A stretch of 19,400 bases of DNA from CAZHDI01 sp964531285. GTDB lineage: Bacteria; Pseudomonadota; Alphaproteobacteria; JAJFIK01. Location of the stretch: positions 1 to 19,400 of the forward strand of contig CAZHDI010000059.1 in NCBI GenBank assembly GCA_964531285.1, read 5' to 3'. Positions 1 to 8,861 of this stretch are shown in pieces; within the stretch, counting starts at the first letter, position 1; every line of letters starts with the position of its first letter. The notes below the pieces were generated by a model. It saw only the letters and a list, made by a program, of their open reading frames with translations. It had not been told where the DNA came from and made no database searches. The position numbers and the translations under genes are program-made.

Positions 1-95
1 CACCCGATCAGGGTAACCTTGGGTTTGGTCGGGAGGGGGAGCGGGCCGGTGATGCCCTATTTCCAAAAGGGCTCTGAGTCTTACGGGAGGCAATC

Positions 96-1445
96 ATGGG
101 CAAGCCCGGCAGTTCCCTGCCCCTGGCCATCGCGGGCGTTGCGGCCCTGGCCGTGCTGCTGTGGATCTTCACCGGAGACGGTCCCGGCGGTCTTGCCGGC
201 ACGGCCCTCGCGGTCCTGGCCGCGGCGATCCTCTGGGTGATCGCGGTCAAGGTCCTGGAGCCCAAACGCGTGGCCAGCGGCCATGAGGACACCGAGGCAC
301 GACCATCGGGCGGGCCGGCCCGCAAGCCCGCGGCGCCGCCGATGCCTGCTCCGGAACCCGAGCCCCTCGACATGGCGCCCGAGCCTGACGACAGGATGCC
401 CGAGGCCGCGCCGCCGGACCTGGAGCGCGCGGGCGCGGCGCCCATGGATGACGACCGGACCTTCGATATCGTCCGGGTCCATTACGCCACCAACCGGGCC
501 TGGAGCGGCCGGGCCGAACCGGATGCGTTTTCCGGCGATCGGGGCACGGAGCTTCTTCATGGCACGGCGGATGTGTCGATCCCGCGCCACCGGGACCTGG
601 GCAGCATCCCCCGCCCCACATGGTGGCGCCTGGAGTTCCGCGAAGATCCGGACAAGCATGTGATCGTCAAGGGGCTCGATCCCCTGTCGCGGGAGGATGC
701 GGTGGACAGCATGCGCGCCACCATCGCGGAGTCGCCCATGCGCCAGGTGCTTTTGTTCGTGCACGGATACAATTCGAGCTTTGCCGATGCCCTGCGCCGG
801 ACCGCGCAACTGGCCTATGACCTGGATTTCGGCGGCCTGCCGTTCTGCTTTTCCTGGCCGTCCACGGACAAGATGGGCGATTACGACGAGGACGGCGAGC
901 GGATCGACTGGGCGGTGCCGGATCTGGTCAAGACCCTGACCCTGATCCGCCGCGAAACCGGCGCCGAGTGTATTCATCTCATCGCTTATTCGATGGGCGC
1001 GCGCGCCGTCGCCGATGCGCTCGACGAGATCGCCCGCGACCCGGCTACGCCCGGCGAGGCACCGATCCGCCAGACCTTGCTGGCGGCACCCGACATCGAT
1101 GCCGGCATCATGGGCAACATGGCCGCGCGCCTCGTCAGCAGCGCCGAGCGGGTGACGATCTATGCCTCGTCGCGGGATAAGGCGCTGGCCGCGGCCAAGG
1201 TGAAATACGGCTTCACGCGCGCCGGCCTTTTGGGCCAAGAGCCGTTCATCTATGACGGGATCGACACCATCGACGCCTCGGGCGCCGACTTAAGCTTCCT
1301 CGGCCACTCGGCGATTTCAGCGTCCAGCGTCCTGTCCGACATGTATCAGCTTGTGCAGCATGGTCAGCCGCCGGACGACCGGTTCGGCCTTGTCGAGCAG
1401 CGCCGCGACTCCGATAATGCGCTCTATTGGCTGATGCGGGGGTGA
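96..1445 (+). CDS. Membrane-anchored DUF900 family alpha/beta hydrolase
   Basis: This is a 449-residue protein of the DUF900 (COG4782) esterase/lipase-like group. Two hydrophobic segments at about residues 8-25 and 30-50 form an N-terminal membrane anchor. A Pro/Ala/Glu-rich linker (about 55-118) follows, then the hydrolase domain, which opens with the family's VHYATNR motif. LLFVHGYN supplies the oxyanion-hole region. The nucleophile is probably Ser299 in AYSMG, where the usual first Gly of GxSxG is Ala. Asp333 (APDID) and His404 (LGHS) fit the rest of the triad. The start is supported by GGGAGG at 85-90. The substrate is unknown; the family is assumed to hydrolyse esters. It converges with the OmpA-like gene and has no obvious operon partner. 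Confidence 0.88.
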   Translation: MGKPGSSLPLAIAGVAALAVLLWIFTGDGPGGLAGTALAVLAAAILWVIAVKVLEPKRVASGHEDTEARPSGGPARKPAAPPMPAPEPEPLDMAPEPDDRMPEAAPPDLERAGAAPMDDDRTFDIVRVHYATNRAWSGRAEPDAFSGDRGTELLHGTADVSIPRHRDLGSIPRPTWWRLEFREDPDKHVIVKGLDPLSREDAVDSMRATIAESPMRQVLLFVHGYNSSFADALRRTAQLAYDLDFGGLPFCFSWPSTDKMGDYDEDGERIDWAVPDLVKTLTLIRRETGAECIHLIAYSMGARAVADALDEIARDPATPGEAPIRQTLLAAPDIDAGIMGNMAARLVSSAERVTIYASSRDKALAAAKVKYGFTRAGLLGQEPFIYDGIDTIDASGADLSFLGHSAISASSVLSDMYQLVQHGQPPDDRFGLVEQRRDSDNALYWLMRG

Positions 1446-1481
1446 GGCCCGGCCCCACCCCATAGGCCGTTCACCTCTGGA

Positions 1482-2378
1482 TCAAAGATCGCCCGGCCGG
1501 ACGACGGTCACCTCGACCCGGCGGTTGAGCGGCTCGCGCACGCCGTCGCCGGTCGGCACAGCAGGCCGAGCCTCGCCGAACCAGTCCACATCATTGACCG
1601 CCAGACCGCCCGCTTCCAGCGCGGCGCGCACCTGATCGGCGCGGCGGCGGGACAGACCCACATTATAGGCTTCCGTGCCCGAACTGTCCGTGTGGCCGTC
1701 CAGGGTCACGGACGCCCCCTCGATCTCGCTGAGGTAATCCACGACACCTTCGATGAGATCCACGGCCTCGGTGGTCAGATCCGTCCGGTTCCAGCCGAAA
1801 TAAACGATAAAGCGCTGCTCGGTGGAGGGCGCGCGCACCGGCACCGGCTCCTCGACCCGGCGGGTGCCGCCGCACAGCGGGAGAATGTCTTCGAAAGCCG
1901 CCTGTTCGGCCGCCGCGCGGTCGGCCTGGACAATGCCGAGCCAGCCCTCGCCCAGATCATTATCATTGGACTGTTCCAGCCAGCCGTCGAAATAGACCTG
2001 GGCCTTGGCGCAGGCCTCCGGGGTCTGGTCCCGGCCGGTCACGAGCCGGTCCATCAGACGGCCCCGGGCATCGTCGAGCGCGGGTTGGCTGACGGGCAGA
2101 ATGTTCCATTCGACCGGCACCCAAGGTTCAACCACCGTGCCGTCCATGGCCAGCTTGCCTTTCTTGGCGAGACGCCCGGCATGGACCCAGTCTTCATCGA
2201 CGGTCCGCTCGGACCGGGCGCGGCGCTGATATTCGCGCGCCAGATGATCGGTGAAACTGTCGCCGCGAATGGGTTGCTCCAGAAACGGATCGACATGCAG
2301 GGTGCTGCACGCCGCCGTTCCGGCCAGCGCGGTCAGAGCCAAACAGCGGATCATTGTTCTTGGGGACATCAGACCCAT
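1482..2378 (-). CDS. OmpA-family outer-membrane lipoprotein
   Basis: This 298-residue protein has a C-terminal OmpA domain from about residue 189 to the end. The domain carries DGHTDSSG and the NxxLSxxRAxxV-type motif (NVGLSRRRADQV), whose Asp and Arg residues bind meso-diaminopimelate of peptidoglycan in this family. The N-terminus is a lipoprotein signal: hydrophobic CLALTALAGTA followed by a Cys in the context GTAAC, acceptable although Thr at -3 is not the commonest. I chose the ATG at 2378 because GGAG lies six bases upstream on the minus strand; a GTG at 2405 would add nine residues with no better support. The middle part (CAKAQVYFDGWLEQ) resembles other alphaproteobacterial OmpA-like lipoproteins. 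Probable role: anchoring the outer membrane to peptidoglycan. Confidence 0.9.
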   Translation of the reverse strand: MGLMSPRTMIRCLALTALAGTAACSTLHVDPFLEQPIRGDSFTDHLAREYQRRARSERTVDEDWVHAGRLAKKGKLAMDGTVVEPWVPVEWNILPVSQPALDDARGRLMDRLVTGRDQTPEACAKAQVYFDGWLEQSNDNDLGEGWLGIVQADRAAAEQAAFEDILPLCGGTRRVEEPVPVRAPSTEQRFIVYFGWNRTDLTTEAVDLIEGVVDYLSEIEGASVTLDGHTDSSGTEAYNVGLSRRRADQVRAALEAGGLAVNDVDWFGEARPAVPTGDGVREPLNRRVEVTVVRPGDL

Positions 2379-2840
2379 CCCACACTCCGTAAACGCACTT
2401 TGCACTCATGAACGCCGGGCCGGCCGGCACGCGGAACCGCGCGCCCTCGCCCGCAAGGCCCTCGGGACCCATTGGGTGCACCAACAATGCTTAACGGACC
2501 CCTGCCGCCAACCCGTCTTCCCCGAACGTCAGACCATCCCATAGTTCGCCCCCCCGCGCCACCGACCGCCGGCGATTTCCGCCGTGAAGGCGGCCTCTGC
2601 CTCCAATGCGCCGGCCTTGCGCGCTGACCGGGGCACCCCCTCTGGGCCGGGCCTGACACAGGACGGGACAGTGGCCATGCCATCCGTGCCGAAACGAAGC
2701 ACGGGTTAATCGGCTCTTTACCAATTGGGACGAAGCTCGGTTCACATCACCGCAATGCGTGATCGCCTGCCAGGGGGAAGGCGTTGCCGTCGCGCGGCTC
2801 ACCGGCCAGCTCAACCCGATATGGAAACGGGGGGCAGGGT

Positions 2841-2856
2841 TGGCTTGGCCGTTGCG
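2841..2856 (+). promoter_or_regulatory. Candidate sigma-54 (-24/-12) promoter
   Basis: The element reads TGGCTTG-GCCG-TTGCG, against the consensus TGGCACG-N4-TTGCW. Both invariant dinucleotides are present: GG at 2842-2843 and GC at 2854-2855, with exactly 10 bases between them. The predicted start, near 2867, lies about 20 bases before the ATG of a sigma-54 activator. That suggests the regulator is itself transcribed by RpoN, perhaps with feedback. A GC-rich background raises the chance of fortuitous matches, so this remains a sequence-only prediction. Confidence 0.5.
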
Positions 2857-2863
2857 GCGGACT

Positions 2864-2875
2864 GACTCATGAGTC
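2864..2875. repeat. Perfect 12-bp palindrome at the predicted start of the response-regulator transcript
   Basis: GACTCATGAGTC is a perfect palindrome lying directly before the Shine-Dalgarno sequence (GAGGGA, 2879-2884) of the response regulator and over the start predicted from the sigma-54 element. It could be an operator that represses initiation, or a small hairpin at the 5' end of the mRNA. Only the symmetry is seen; its function is inferred. Confidence 0.4.
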
Positions 2876-2887
2876 GCCGAGGGAAGC

Positions 2888-4495
<1,608 letters not shown>

Positions 4496-4525
4496 TCTCA
4501 GCCCCTCACCACCCATGCCCATGAG

Positions 4526-4553
4526 CCGGCCCCTTTCGGGGCCGGTTTTTTTT
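4526..4553 (+). terminator. Intrinsic terminator of the response regulator gene
   Basis: An 8-bp GC stem (CCGGCCCC at 4526-4533 paired with GGGGCCGG at 4538-4545) with loop TTTC is followed by eight T residues (4546-4553). It lies 30 bases after the stop codon and is a textbook rho-independent terminator. It isolates the regulator from the downstream nitroreductase operon. Confidence 0.93.
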
Positions 4554-4600
4554 CGCTCCGGCGCGCCGCAGGCCCTTGCGTCCTCCCCTGGGCATGATTA

Positions 4601-4622
4601 AAGTTAGGTAACTAACTAACTT
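4601..4622. promoter_or_regulatory. Palindromic operator, probably for the MarR regulator
   Basis: AAGTTAG (4601-4607) and CTAACTT (4616-4622) form a perfect inverted repeat with an 8-base spacer. Inside it, AGTTAG-GTAA-CTAACT (4602-4617) is a second, tighter inverted repeat, so one left half-site can pair with either of two right half-sites four bases apart. It ends 16 bases before the nitroreductase ATG. A weak hexamer pair, TTGCGT (4576-4581) and TTAAAG (4598-4603), would place the -10 box inside the palindrome. Control by the MarR protein encoded downstream is inferred from position. Confidence 0.6.
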
Positions 4623-4638
4623 ATGGGGAGCGGGTGTG

Positions 4639-5799
4639 ATGGTCTCAAGACGCATGGTTCTCATCTCGGGCGGCGCGGCGGCCCTGGTCGCAGTGGCCGG
4701 AACCGCCGGCTATGTCACCTATCCGAGCCTGGCGGCGGCGCGCGCGCCCTGGTCCCAGGCCGGCGAGAGCTTCGGCGATCCCCGCCTCGATGCGCTGGCC
4801 TATGCGATCCTGGCGCCCAACCCGCATAATATGCAGCCTTGGCAGTTCGCCTTGCGCGGCGCCGATGGGATCGATGTGACCTGCGATCTGAGCCGGCGCC
4901 TTGAGCACACCGACCCGCCGGACCGTCAGATCACCATCGGGTTCGGCTGTATGCTGGAACTTCTGCGCATGGCCGCGGCCGAAGCGGGATACCGCGCCGA
5001 GATCGTCCCGTTCCCGGATGGCGAGCCCTATCCCCGGCTCGACGAGCGCCGGGTCGCCGAGGTCACGTTTGTCCGCGATCCGACTGTGGCCCGCGATCCG
5101 TTGTTCACGGATGTTCTGGACCGGCGTTCGACCAAAGTGCCGTTCGACCGGGAGCGGCCCGTACCGCCCGACGCCCTTGCGGCCATGGGCCGGGTCGTGG
5201 ATCCGCGTCTTGAGGCCGGCGGAACGGTGGATCCCGAACGGGTCGCCGCCTTGATCGACATGACCACCCGCGGCTGGATGATCGAATATGAGAACGGGCC
5301 GACCCGGCGCGAGAGCATCGACGTCATGCGCATCGGCAACCGCGCGGTTGTGGAGAACCCGGACGGTATCGATATGGGCGGCACGTCCATGGGCCTGATG
5401 AATCTGACAGGGCTCGTCACCAAGGACCAACTGGATACGCCCGGCAGCATCGCCTATCAGAGCGGCATCGACATGTATGTCGATATGATCGACAGCGCTC
5501 AGGGCTTTGTGTGGATGATCGCCCCGCAACGAGACCGGGCCCATGAAATCGCCGCGGGGCAATCCTGGGTGCGGATGAATCTGGCGGCCAACAGGGCCGG
5601 GATCGCCTTTCATCCCTTGAGCCAGATCCTTCAGGAATTCCCCGAGATGCGGGCGCTTTACGACGCGATCCACCGTGACCTGAACGCGACGGGGACCAGC
5701 GTGGTGCATATGCTCAGCCGCATCGGCTACGCGCCCGACCAACCGGCGTCCCCACGCTGGCCGCTGGAGGCCAAGATCGTCAGCGTGGAGAGCGTATGA
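4639..5799 (+). CDS. Tat-exported Acg-like nitroreductase family protein
   Basis: This 386-residue protein begins with a twin-arginine signal: SRRMVLIS, then a small-residue hydrophobic stretch to about residue 33. The mature part has the nitroreductase-like motif NPHNMQPWQF (61-70), typical of the Acg group in which asparagine-glutamine residues contact FMN, and DRRSTKVPFD at 161-170, also typical of that group. It is longer than ordinary single-domain nitroreductases (about 200 residues) and agrees with the tandem-domain Acg layout. Some Acg members bind but do not turn over flavin, so enzymatic activity is not assured. GGGGAG at 4624-4629 supports the ATG at 4639; a GTG at 4636 adds one residue. 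It overlaps the MarR gene by ATGA, so the two are very likely translated together. Confidence 0.85.
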   Translation: MVSRRMVLISGGAAALVAVAGTAGYVTYPSLAAARAPWSQAGESFGDPRLDALAYAILAPNPHNMQPWQFALRGADGIDVTCDLSRRLEHTDPPDRQITIGFGCMLELLRMAAAEAGYRAEIVPFPDGEPYPRLDERRVAEVTFVRDPTVARDPLFTDVLDRRSTKVPFDRERPVPPDALAAMGRVVDPRLEAGGTVDPERVAALIDMTTRGWMIEYENGPTRRESIDVMRIGNRAVVENPDGIDMGGTSMGLMNLTGLVTKDQLDTPGSIAYQSGIDMYVDMIDSAQGFVWMIAPQRDRAHEIAAGQSWVRMNLAANRAGIAFHPLSQILQEFPEMRALYDAIHRDLNATGTSVVHMLSRIGYAPDQPASPRWPLEAKIVSVESV

Positions 5800-6296
5800 C
5801 GGCGCGTAACGGCGATGACGGACTGATCGCACAGTATTTCACCGAGATCGGCATCATTCATCAGCTGGCGACGGCACAGTTTCAGCGGCTGATCGGGCCG
5901 GATCTGAGCATCAATGAGTTCGGCGTGCTCAATCATTTCGCGCGGCTGGGCGACGGCACCACGCCCTCGCGCCTCGCGCGGATTTTCCAGGTCACCAAGC
6001 CGTCCATGACCGGCATTCTGGGCAAGCTGGAAACCAAGGGCTATGTCCGAATAGAAGGGTGTGCGGACGATAAGCGGCGTAAGCTGGTCCGTCTGACCCC
6101 GGCAGGCAAGGCCGCCCAAGCGCGGGCGGTCGAGGCCGCCTCTCCGGTGTTCCATGCGATGCTCGATGACTTCGGTATCGGACGCCTCGCCGCCGCCCTG
6201 CCTGATCTCCAAGCGCTTCGCGCGCATCTCGACCGGGCGCGCAACGGTCACGATGCGCTTGAGGACGGACCGCCGCCCGGCACGGCCCCGGTTTAG
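5796..6296 (+). CDS. MarR family transcriptional regulator
   Basis: This 166-residue winged-helix protein has a core at about residues 35-105. The recognition helix region is LARIFQVTKPSMTGILGKLETKGYV, split here as LARIFQVTKPSMTG then ILGKLETKGYV, and the wing is ADDKRRKLVRLTPAG, the typical D-x-R-x-K/R pattern of MarR proteins. A Pro-rich tail of about 20 residues extends beyond the dimerisation helices. The start overlaps the nitroreductase stop (ATGA) and has GGAG at 5787-5790. MarR proteins usually repress their own operon and are released by small phenolic or electrophilic ligands, so it probably acts on the palindrome at 4601-4622. One Cys (in EGCADD, in the wing) could be redox sensitive, but this is speculative. 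Confidence 0.93.
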   Translation: MTARNGDDGLIAQYFTEIGIIHQLATAQFQRLIGPDLSINEFGVLNHFARLGDGTTPSRLARIFQVTKPSMTGILGKLETKGYVRIEGCADDKRRKLVRLTPAGKAAQARAVEAASPVFHAMLDDFGIGRLAAALPDLQALRAHLDRARNGHDALEDGPPPGTAPV

Positions 6297-6335
6297 AGGC
6301 TTCGCAAGCCGGGATGCAGGGTATAGGTTCGCACC

Positions 6336-7289
6336 ATGGATCCTGCCTCTCTCAGACGTCTGAACGGTGTCATTCTGGCCGCGACCGGGGCGAGCCTGTT
6401 CTCGCTCAAAGGCGTGATCATGAAACTCGGCTTCCTGGAAGGCGTCAGCGTCGAGCAGATGATGGCCCTGCGCATGGGCATGGCCCTGCCGATTTTCGCG
6501 GCGGTGGGCATTCTGGCCGCGCGGCGCCCGCGCCTGAGCCCGGAACCGGTCCGTATGCGCCATTACGCCTATGCCGCGGGCCTTGGCATCCTCAGCTATT
6601 ATGTGTGCACCTGGCTCGATTTCACCGGCCTGCAATTCATCTCGGCTCAGCTTGAACGCCTGCTGCTGTTCCTCTATCCGACCGTCACCGCGCTCCTGGC
6701 GTGGATTTTCCTTGGTGACCGGATCACCTGGCGCCATGGGGCGGCGCTGGCGATCTCCTATGCCGGCGTGGCGATCCTGTTCGGCCGGGAACTGACGACC
6801 CTGGGGCCCCATGCAGCGCTCGGCGCCGCGCTCGTGTTCACCGCGGCAGTGCTGTTCGCGGGCTATGTGACCGCATCCAAAGCCGTCATCGCCCGGCTTG
6901 GGCCGCCGCTGTTCACCAGCGTGGCCATGTCGGCGGCCGCTGTCGCGATCCTCGCCCATGTCGGCATTGCGTCCGCGGTGAGCGAACAGGCCCCGCTCAC
7001 GCCCATGAGCCTCGGCCTCGGCGCGATCATGGCGCTCGCCTGCACGGTGGCGCCGAGTTTCATGATGGCGGAAGCCATTTCGCGCATCGGCCCCGGTCAG
7101 ACGGCGGCGGTCGGGGGCGTCGGCCCCGTCACGACGGCCGGCGTCGCGGTGCTGCTCCTGGGCGAGCCCTTCGGCCTTGCCCATGCCGCCGCGCTGGTGC
7201 TCACCGTCGGCGGTGTGCTGCTCCTGGCCACCGCGCAGACCGGCGCCCCGAAGACTGCCGCCTCCGAACCAGCCGGCGCGCCGCGTTAA
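6336..7289 (+). CDS. EamA/DMT-superfamily transporter
   Basis: A 317-residue integral membrane protein with about ten hydrophobic segments arranged as two EamA repeats (about 8-140 and 158-305). The end of each half has the typical helix pair with a small-residue pattern (LYPTVTALLAWIFLGD; VGPVTTAGVAVLLLGEPF). DMT proteins export or exchange metabolites, but the substrate cannot be read from sequence. It begins 39 bases after the MarR gene, on the same strand, so it may be the efflux part of a MarR-controlled unit. Only a weak AGG precedes the ATG. TATAGG at 6322-6327 could be a -10 box of a separate start, though no good -35 box goes with it. Its stop overlaps the stop of the convergent SDR gene. 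Confidence 0.9.
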   Translation: MDPASLRRLNGVILAATGASLFSLKGVIMKLGFLEGVSVEQMMALRMGMALPIFAAVGILAARRPRLSPEPVRMRHYAYAAGLGILSYYVCTWLDFTGLQFISAQLERLLLFLYPTVTALLAWIFLGDRITWRHGAALAISYAGVAILFGRELTTLGPHAALGAALVFTAAVLFAGYVTASKAVIARLGPPLFTSVAMSAAAVAILAHVGIASAVSEQAPLTPMSLGLGAIMALACTVAPSFMMAEAISRIGPGQTAAVGGVGPVTTAGVAVLLLGEPFGLAHAAALVLTVGGVLLLATAQTGAPKTAASEPAGAPR

Positions 7290-8101
7290 AGACCGTTGCC
7301 GGCCACAAACCGCTTGCGGATTTGATTGCGCATCGTGTCGGGGAAGAACCGGGCCATCCAATAGGCCCGCTTGGCCGGCCCGCCGACGGGGTAATGGACC
7401 TTGGGCTTGGCGACTGTCGCGATGTCCCAGACCGTGTCGGCGGCAAGCGACGCCGGCAACACTTTCACATTGCGTTCCAGCAGGACCTCTTTGCCCGGAC
7501 GGTTCGACCCCGGAATGACATTGTCCAGGATCTTGGTGTCGAGAAACCACGGCTGCAACTGGGCAACATCGATATTATAGAGCGCGAACTCGATCGACAG
7601 GGCATCGGTCAGGCCACGGACCGCGAATTTGGTCGCTGAATAGACCGCGAGCCGCGGCGCGCCCATGATCCCGGATGCCGATCCGGTGTTGACGATCCGG
7701 GCCCGGCCGAACCGGGCGGCTGTGTCCTTGAGCATGGGCAGGCAGGCATAAATGCCGTGCACCACGCCTTCAAAATTGATGGCCATGACCCGGGCCGCGG
7801 CGTCCTCCGTCACCTCGTCGAACATGCCGCCTTCGCCAATGCCGGCATTGTTGAAGAAAAGATCCATGCGCCCGCCGCTGGCCGCTGCGAACTGGGCCAC
7901 GGCACTGTCCCATTGCGCCCGGTCGGTCACATCGAGCGGGATCGCGAGGGACGATTGCGCGCCAAGCTCATCGGCCATGGCCTGGAGCCCCGCCCGGTCC
8001 ACATCGGCAAGACCCACGAACCAGCCTTCCGACGCGAATTTGCGCGCCGTCGCCGCGCCAATGCCGGATGCCGCGCCGGTGATGAAAATCGTCTTGGTCA
8101 T
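7286..8101 (-). CDS. Short-chain dehydrogenase/reductase (SDR)
   Basis: A classical 271-residue SDR. It has the cofactor motif TGAASGIG (8-15), Asp32 after beta-2 (LADVDR), which favours NAD(H) over NADP(H), NNAG at 84-87, and the catalytic residues Ser141, Tyr154 and Lys158 (YSATK). Family knowledge says it oxidises or reduces an alcohol/carbonyl; the substrate is unknown. The longer C-terminal region (from about 195) is found in SDRs acting on lipophilic or aldehyde substrates, but this is only suggestive. I used the ATG at 8101 because the Rossmann motif starts right after it and longer starts would run into the divergent TetR promoter. It is divergent from the TetR gene and probably under the same operator. 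Confidence 0.93.
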   Translation of the reverse strand: MTKTIFITGAASGIGAATARKFASEGWFVGLADVDRAGLQAMADELGAQSSLAIPLDVTDRAQWDSAVAQFAAASGGRMDLFFNNAGIGEGGMFDEVTEDAAARVMAINFEGVVHGIYACLPMLKDTAARFGRARIVNTGSASGIMGAPRLAVYSATKFAVRGLTDALSIEFALYNIDVAQLQPWFLDTKILDNVIPGSNRPGKEVLLERNVKVLPASLAADTVWDIATVAKPKVHYPVGGPAKRAYWMARFFPDTMRNQIRKRFVAGNGL

Positions 8102-8195
8102 TGATTGCCCGCCTTCCCTCGGTTGCCTCATCGGTCTTCGGCCAAGGATGGAGGGTTCGCAGGCGCCGGGCAAGCCAGCCGCCATGGCGTAGAGC

Positions 8196-8225
8196 TTGAC
8201 ATACCAACTGGTTGGTATGTATTGT
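8196..8225 (+). promoter_or_regulatory. Sigma-70 promoter of the tetR operon
   Basis: TTGACA at 8196-8201 matches the -35 consensus perfectly. TATTGT at 8220-8225 (four of six) follows at 18 bases. The operator palindrome (8199-8220) covers the spacer and parts of both boxes, so a bound repressor would block polymerase. Seven bases after the -10 box is 8232, the A of the TetR ATG. Confidence 0.65.
8199..8220. promoter_or_regulatory. TetR operator palindrome
   Basis: Ten-base arms ACATACCAAC (8199-8208) and GTTGGTATGT (8211-8220) are perfectly complementary, with a two-base centre TG. Size and symmetry fit a TetR-family dimer site, and ACCAAC/GTTGGT cores are common among TetR operators. It lies between the divergent SDR and TetR genes, so it can control both. 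Binding by this particular TetR protein is inferred. Confidence 0.85.
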
Positions 8226-8231
8226 TGTATT

Positions 8232-8861
8232 ATGAGTTCCACGACGGCAAAACCCACCGCCCGGACCAAGCTGCTGGAGGCGGCCCTGCGGCTGATCCGC
8301 CGCACCGGGTTCAGTGCGACCCGGGTTGACGATCTGTGTGCGGAAGCGGGTGTGACGAAAGGTGCCTTTTTCCATCATTTTGAAAGTAAGGATGCCCTGG
8401 GCGTGGCGGCGGCCCGTCATTGGAGCGAGACAACCGCTGCTTTGTTCGCCGGCGCGCCCTATCATGAGCCCGCCGACCCGCTCGACCGCGTGCTGGCTTA
8501 TGTCGCGTTCCGCCGGTCGATCTTGAGCGCCGATCTGGCGGACTGCACCTGCCTGGTCGGGACCATGGTGCAGGAGACCTATCAATCGTCGCCGGACATC
8601 GCGGCGGCCTGTGCGGACAGTATCTACGGCCATGCCGGAACGCTGGTCGCGGATATCGATGCGGCGAAAGCCGCCTACGGAATATCAGGGGACTGGACGG
8701 CCCTGAGCCTGGCGCAGCATACCCAGGCGGTTTTACAAGGGGCGTTCATCCTGGCCAAGGCGAAAGGCGACATTGCCGTCGCCGTTGAGTGTGTCGATCA
8801 TCTGGATCGCTATATCCGGCTGCTTTTCGGCAGACCGGCTGAACGGGAGGAAGACCTATGA
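8232..8861 (+). CDS. TetR family transcriptional repressor
   Basis: This 209-residue protein has the TetR DNA-binding domain at about 10-55 (KLLEAALRLIRRTGFSAT, then VDDLCAEAGVTKGAFFHHF with the recognition helix at about 41-50) and a helical ligand-binding domain. The centre contains DCTCLVGTMVQE (Cys105 and Cys107), which corresponds to the GCL-type motif of NemR/AcuR-like regulators. The close cysteine pair makes a role as an electrophile or redox sensor plausible. The ATG at 8232 is preferred over a TTG at 8196 or ATG at 8217, because those lie inside the -35 box and operator. No Shine-Dalgarno sequence precedes it, in line with a leaderless mRNA. It overlaps the DUF1428 gene by ATGA. Confidence 0.93.
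   Translation: MSSTTAKPTARTKLLEAALRLIRRTGFSATRVDDLCAEAGVTKGAFFHHFESKDALGVAAARHWSETTAALFAGAPYHEPADPLDRVLAYVAFRRSILSADLADCTCLVGTMVQETYQSSPDIAAACADSIYGHAGTLVADIDAAKAAYGISGDWTALSLAQHTQAVLQGAFILAKAKGDIAVAVECVDHLDRYIRLLFGRPAEREEDL

Larger units (their letters stand above)
2379..2887. other. Long intergenic region between divergent OmpA-like and response regulator genes
   Basis: About 0.5 kb without a convincing gene. Open frames crossing it have no recognisable domains and run into the neighbouring genes on the wrong strand. It must hold the promoters of both flanking genes. On the right side I see a sigma-54-type element and a palindrome, listed separately. A slightly AT-richer stretch lies near 2700-2745, but I could not fit a convincing -35/-10 pair to it. 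Confidence 0.6.

Noticed and set aside
1443..1481. A possible terminator between the convergent DUF900 and OmpA-like genes (GGTGA and TCACC arms)
   Set aside because: The stem is short and broken and there is no T run on either strand.
6298..6310. A GGCTT-CGC-AAGCC hairpin just after the MarR stop codon
   Set aside because: Only 5 bp and no T run. It may slow polymerase slightly but does not support a terminator call.
5727..7550. A 607-codon open frame on the minus strand opposite the MarR and EamA genes
   Set aside because: Low-complexity Arg/Gly/His-rich translation without motifs. The opposite strand has clear MarR and DMT proteins.
8196..8231. A longer TetR protein starting at TTG 8196 or ATG 8217
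   Set aside because: These codons lie in the -35 box and operator, so they would not be in the mRNA made from the predicted promoter.
8102..8305. A longer N-terminus for the SDR reaching into the TetR gene
   Set aside because: It would add 68 residues with no conservation before a normal SDR N-terminus and cover the operator and the TetR coding start.
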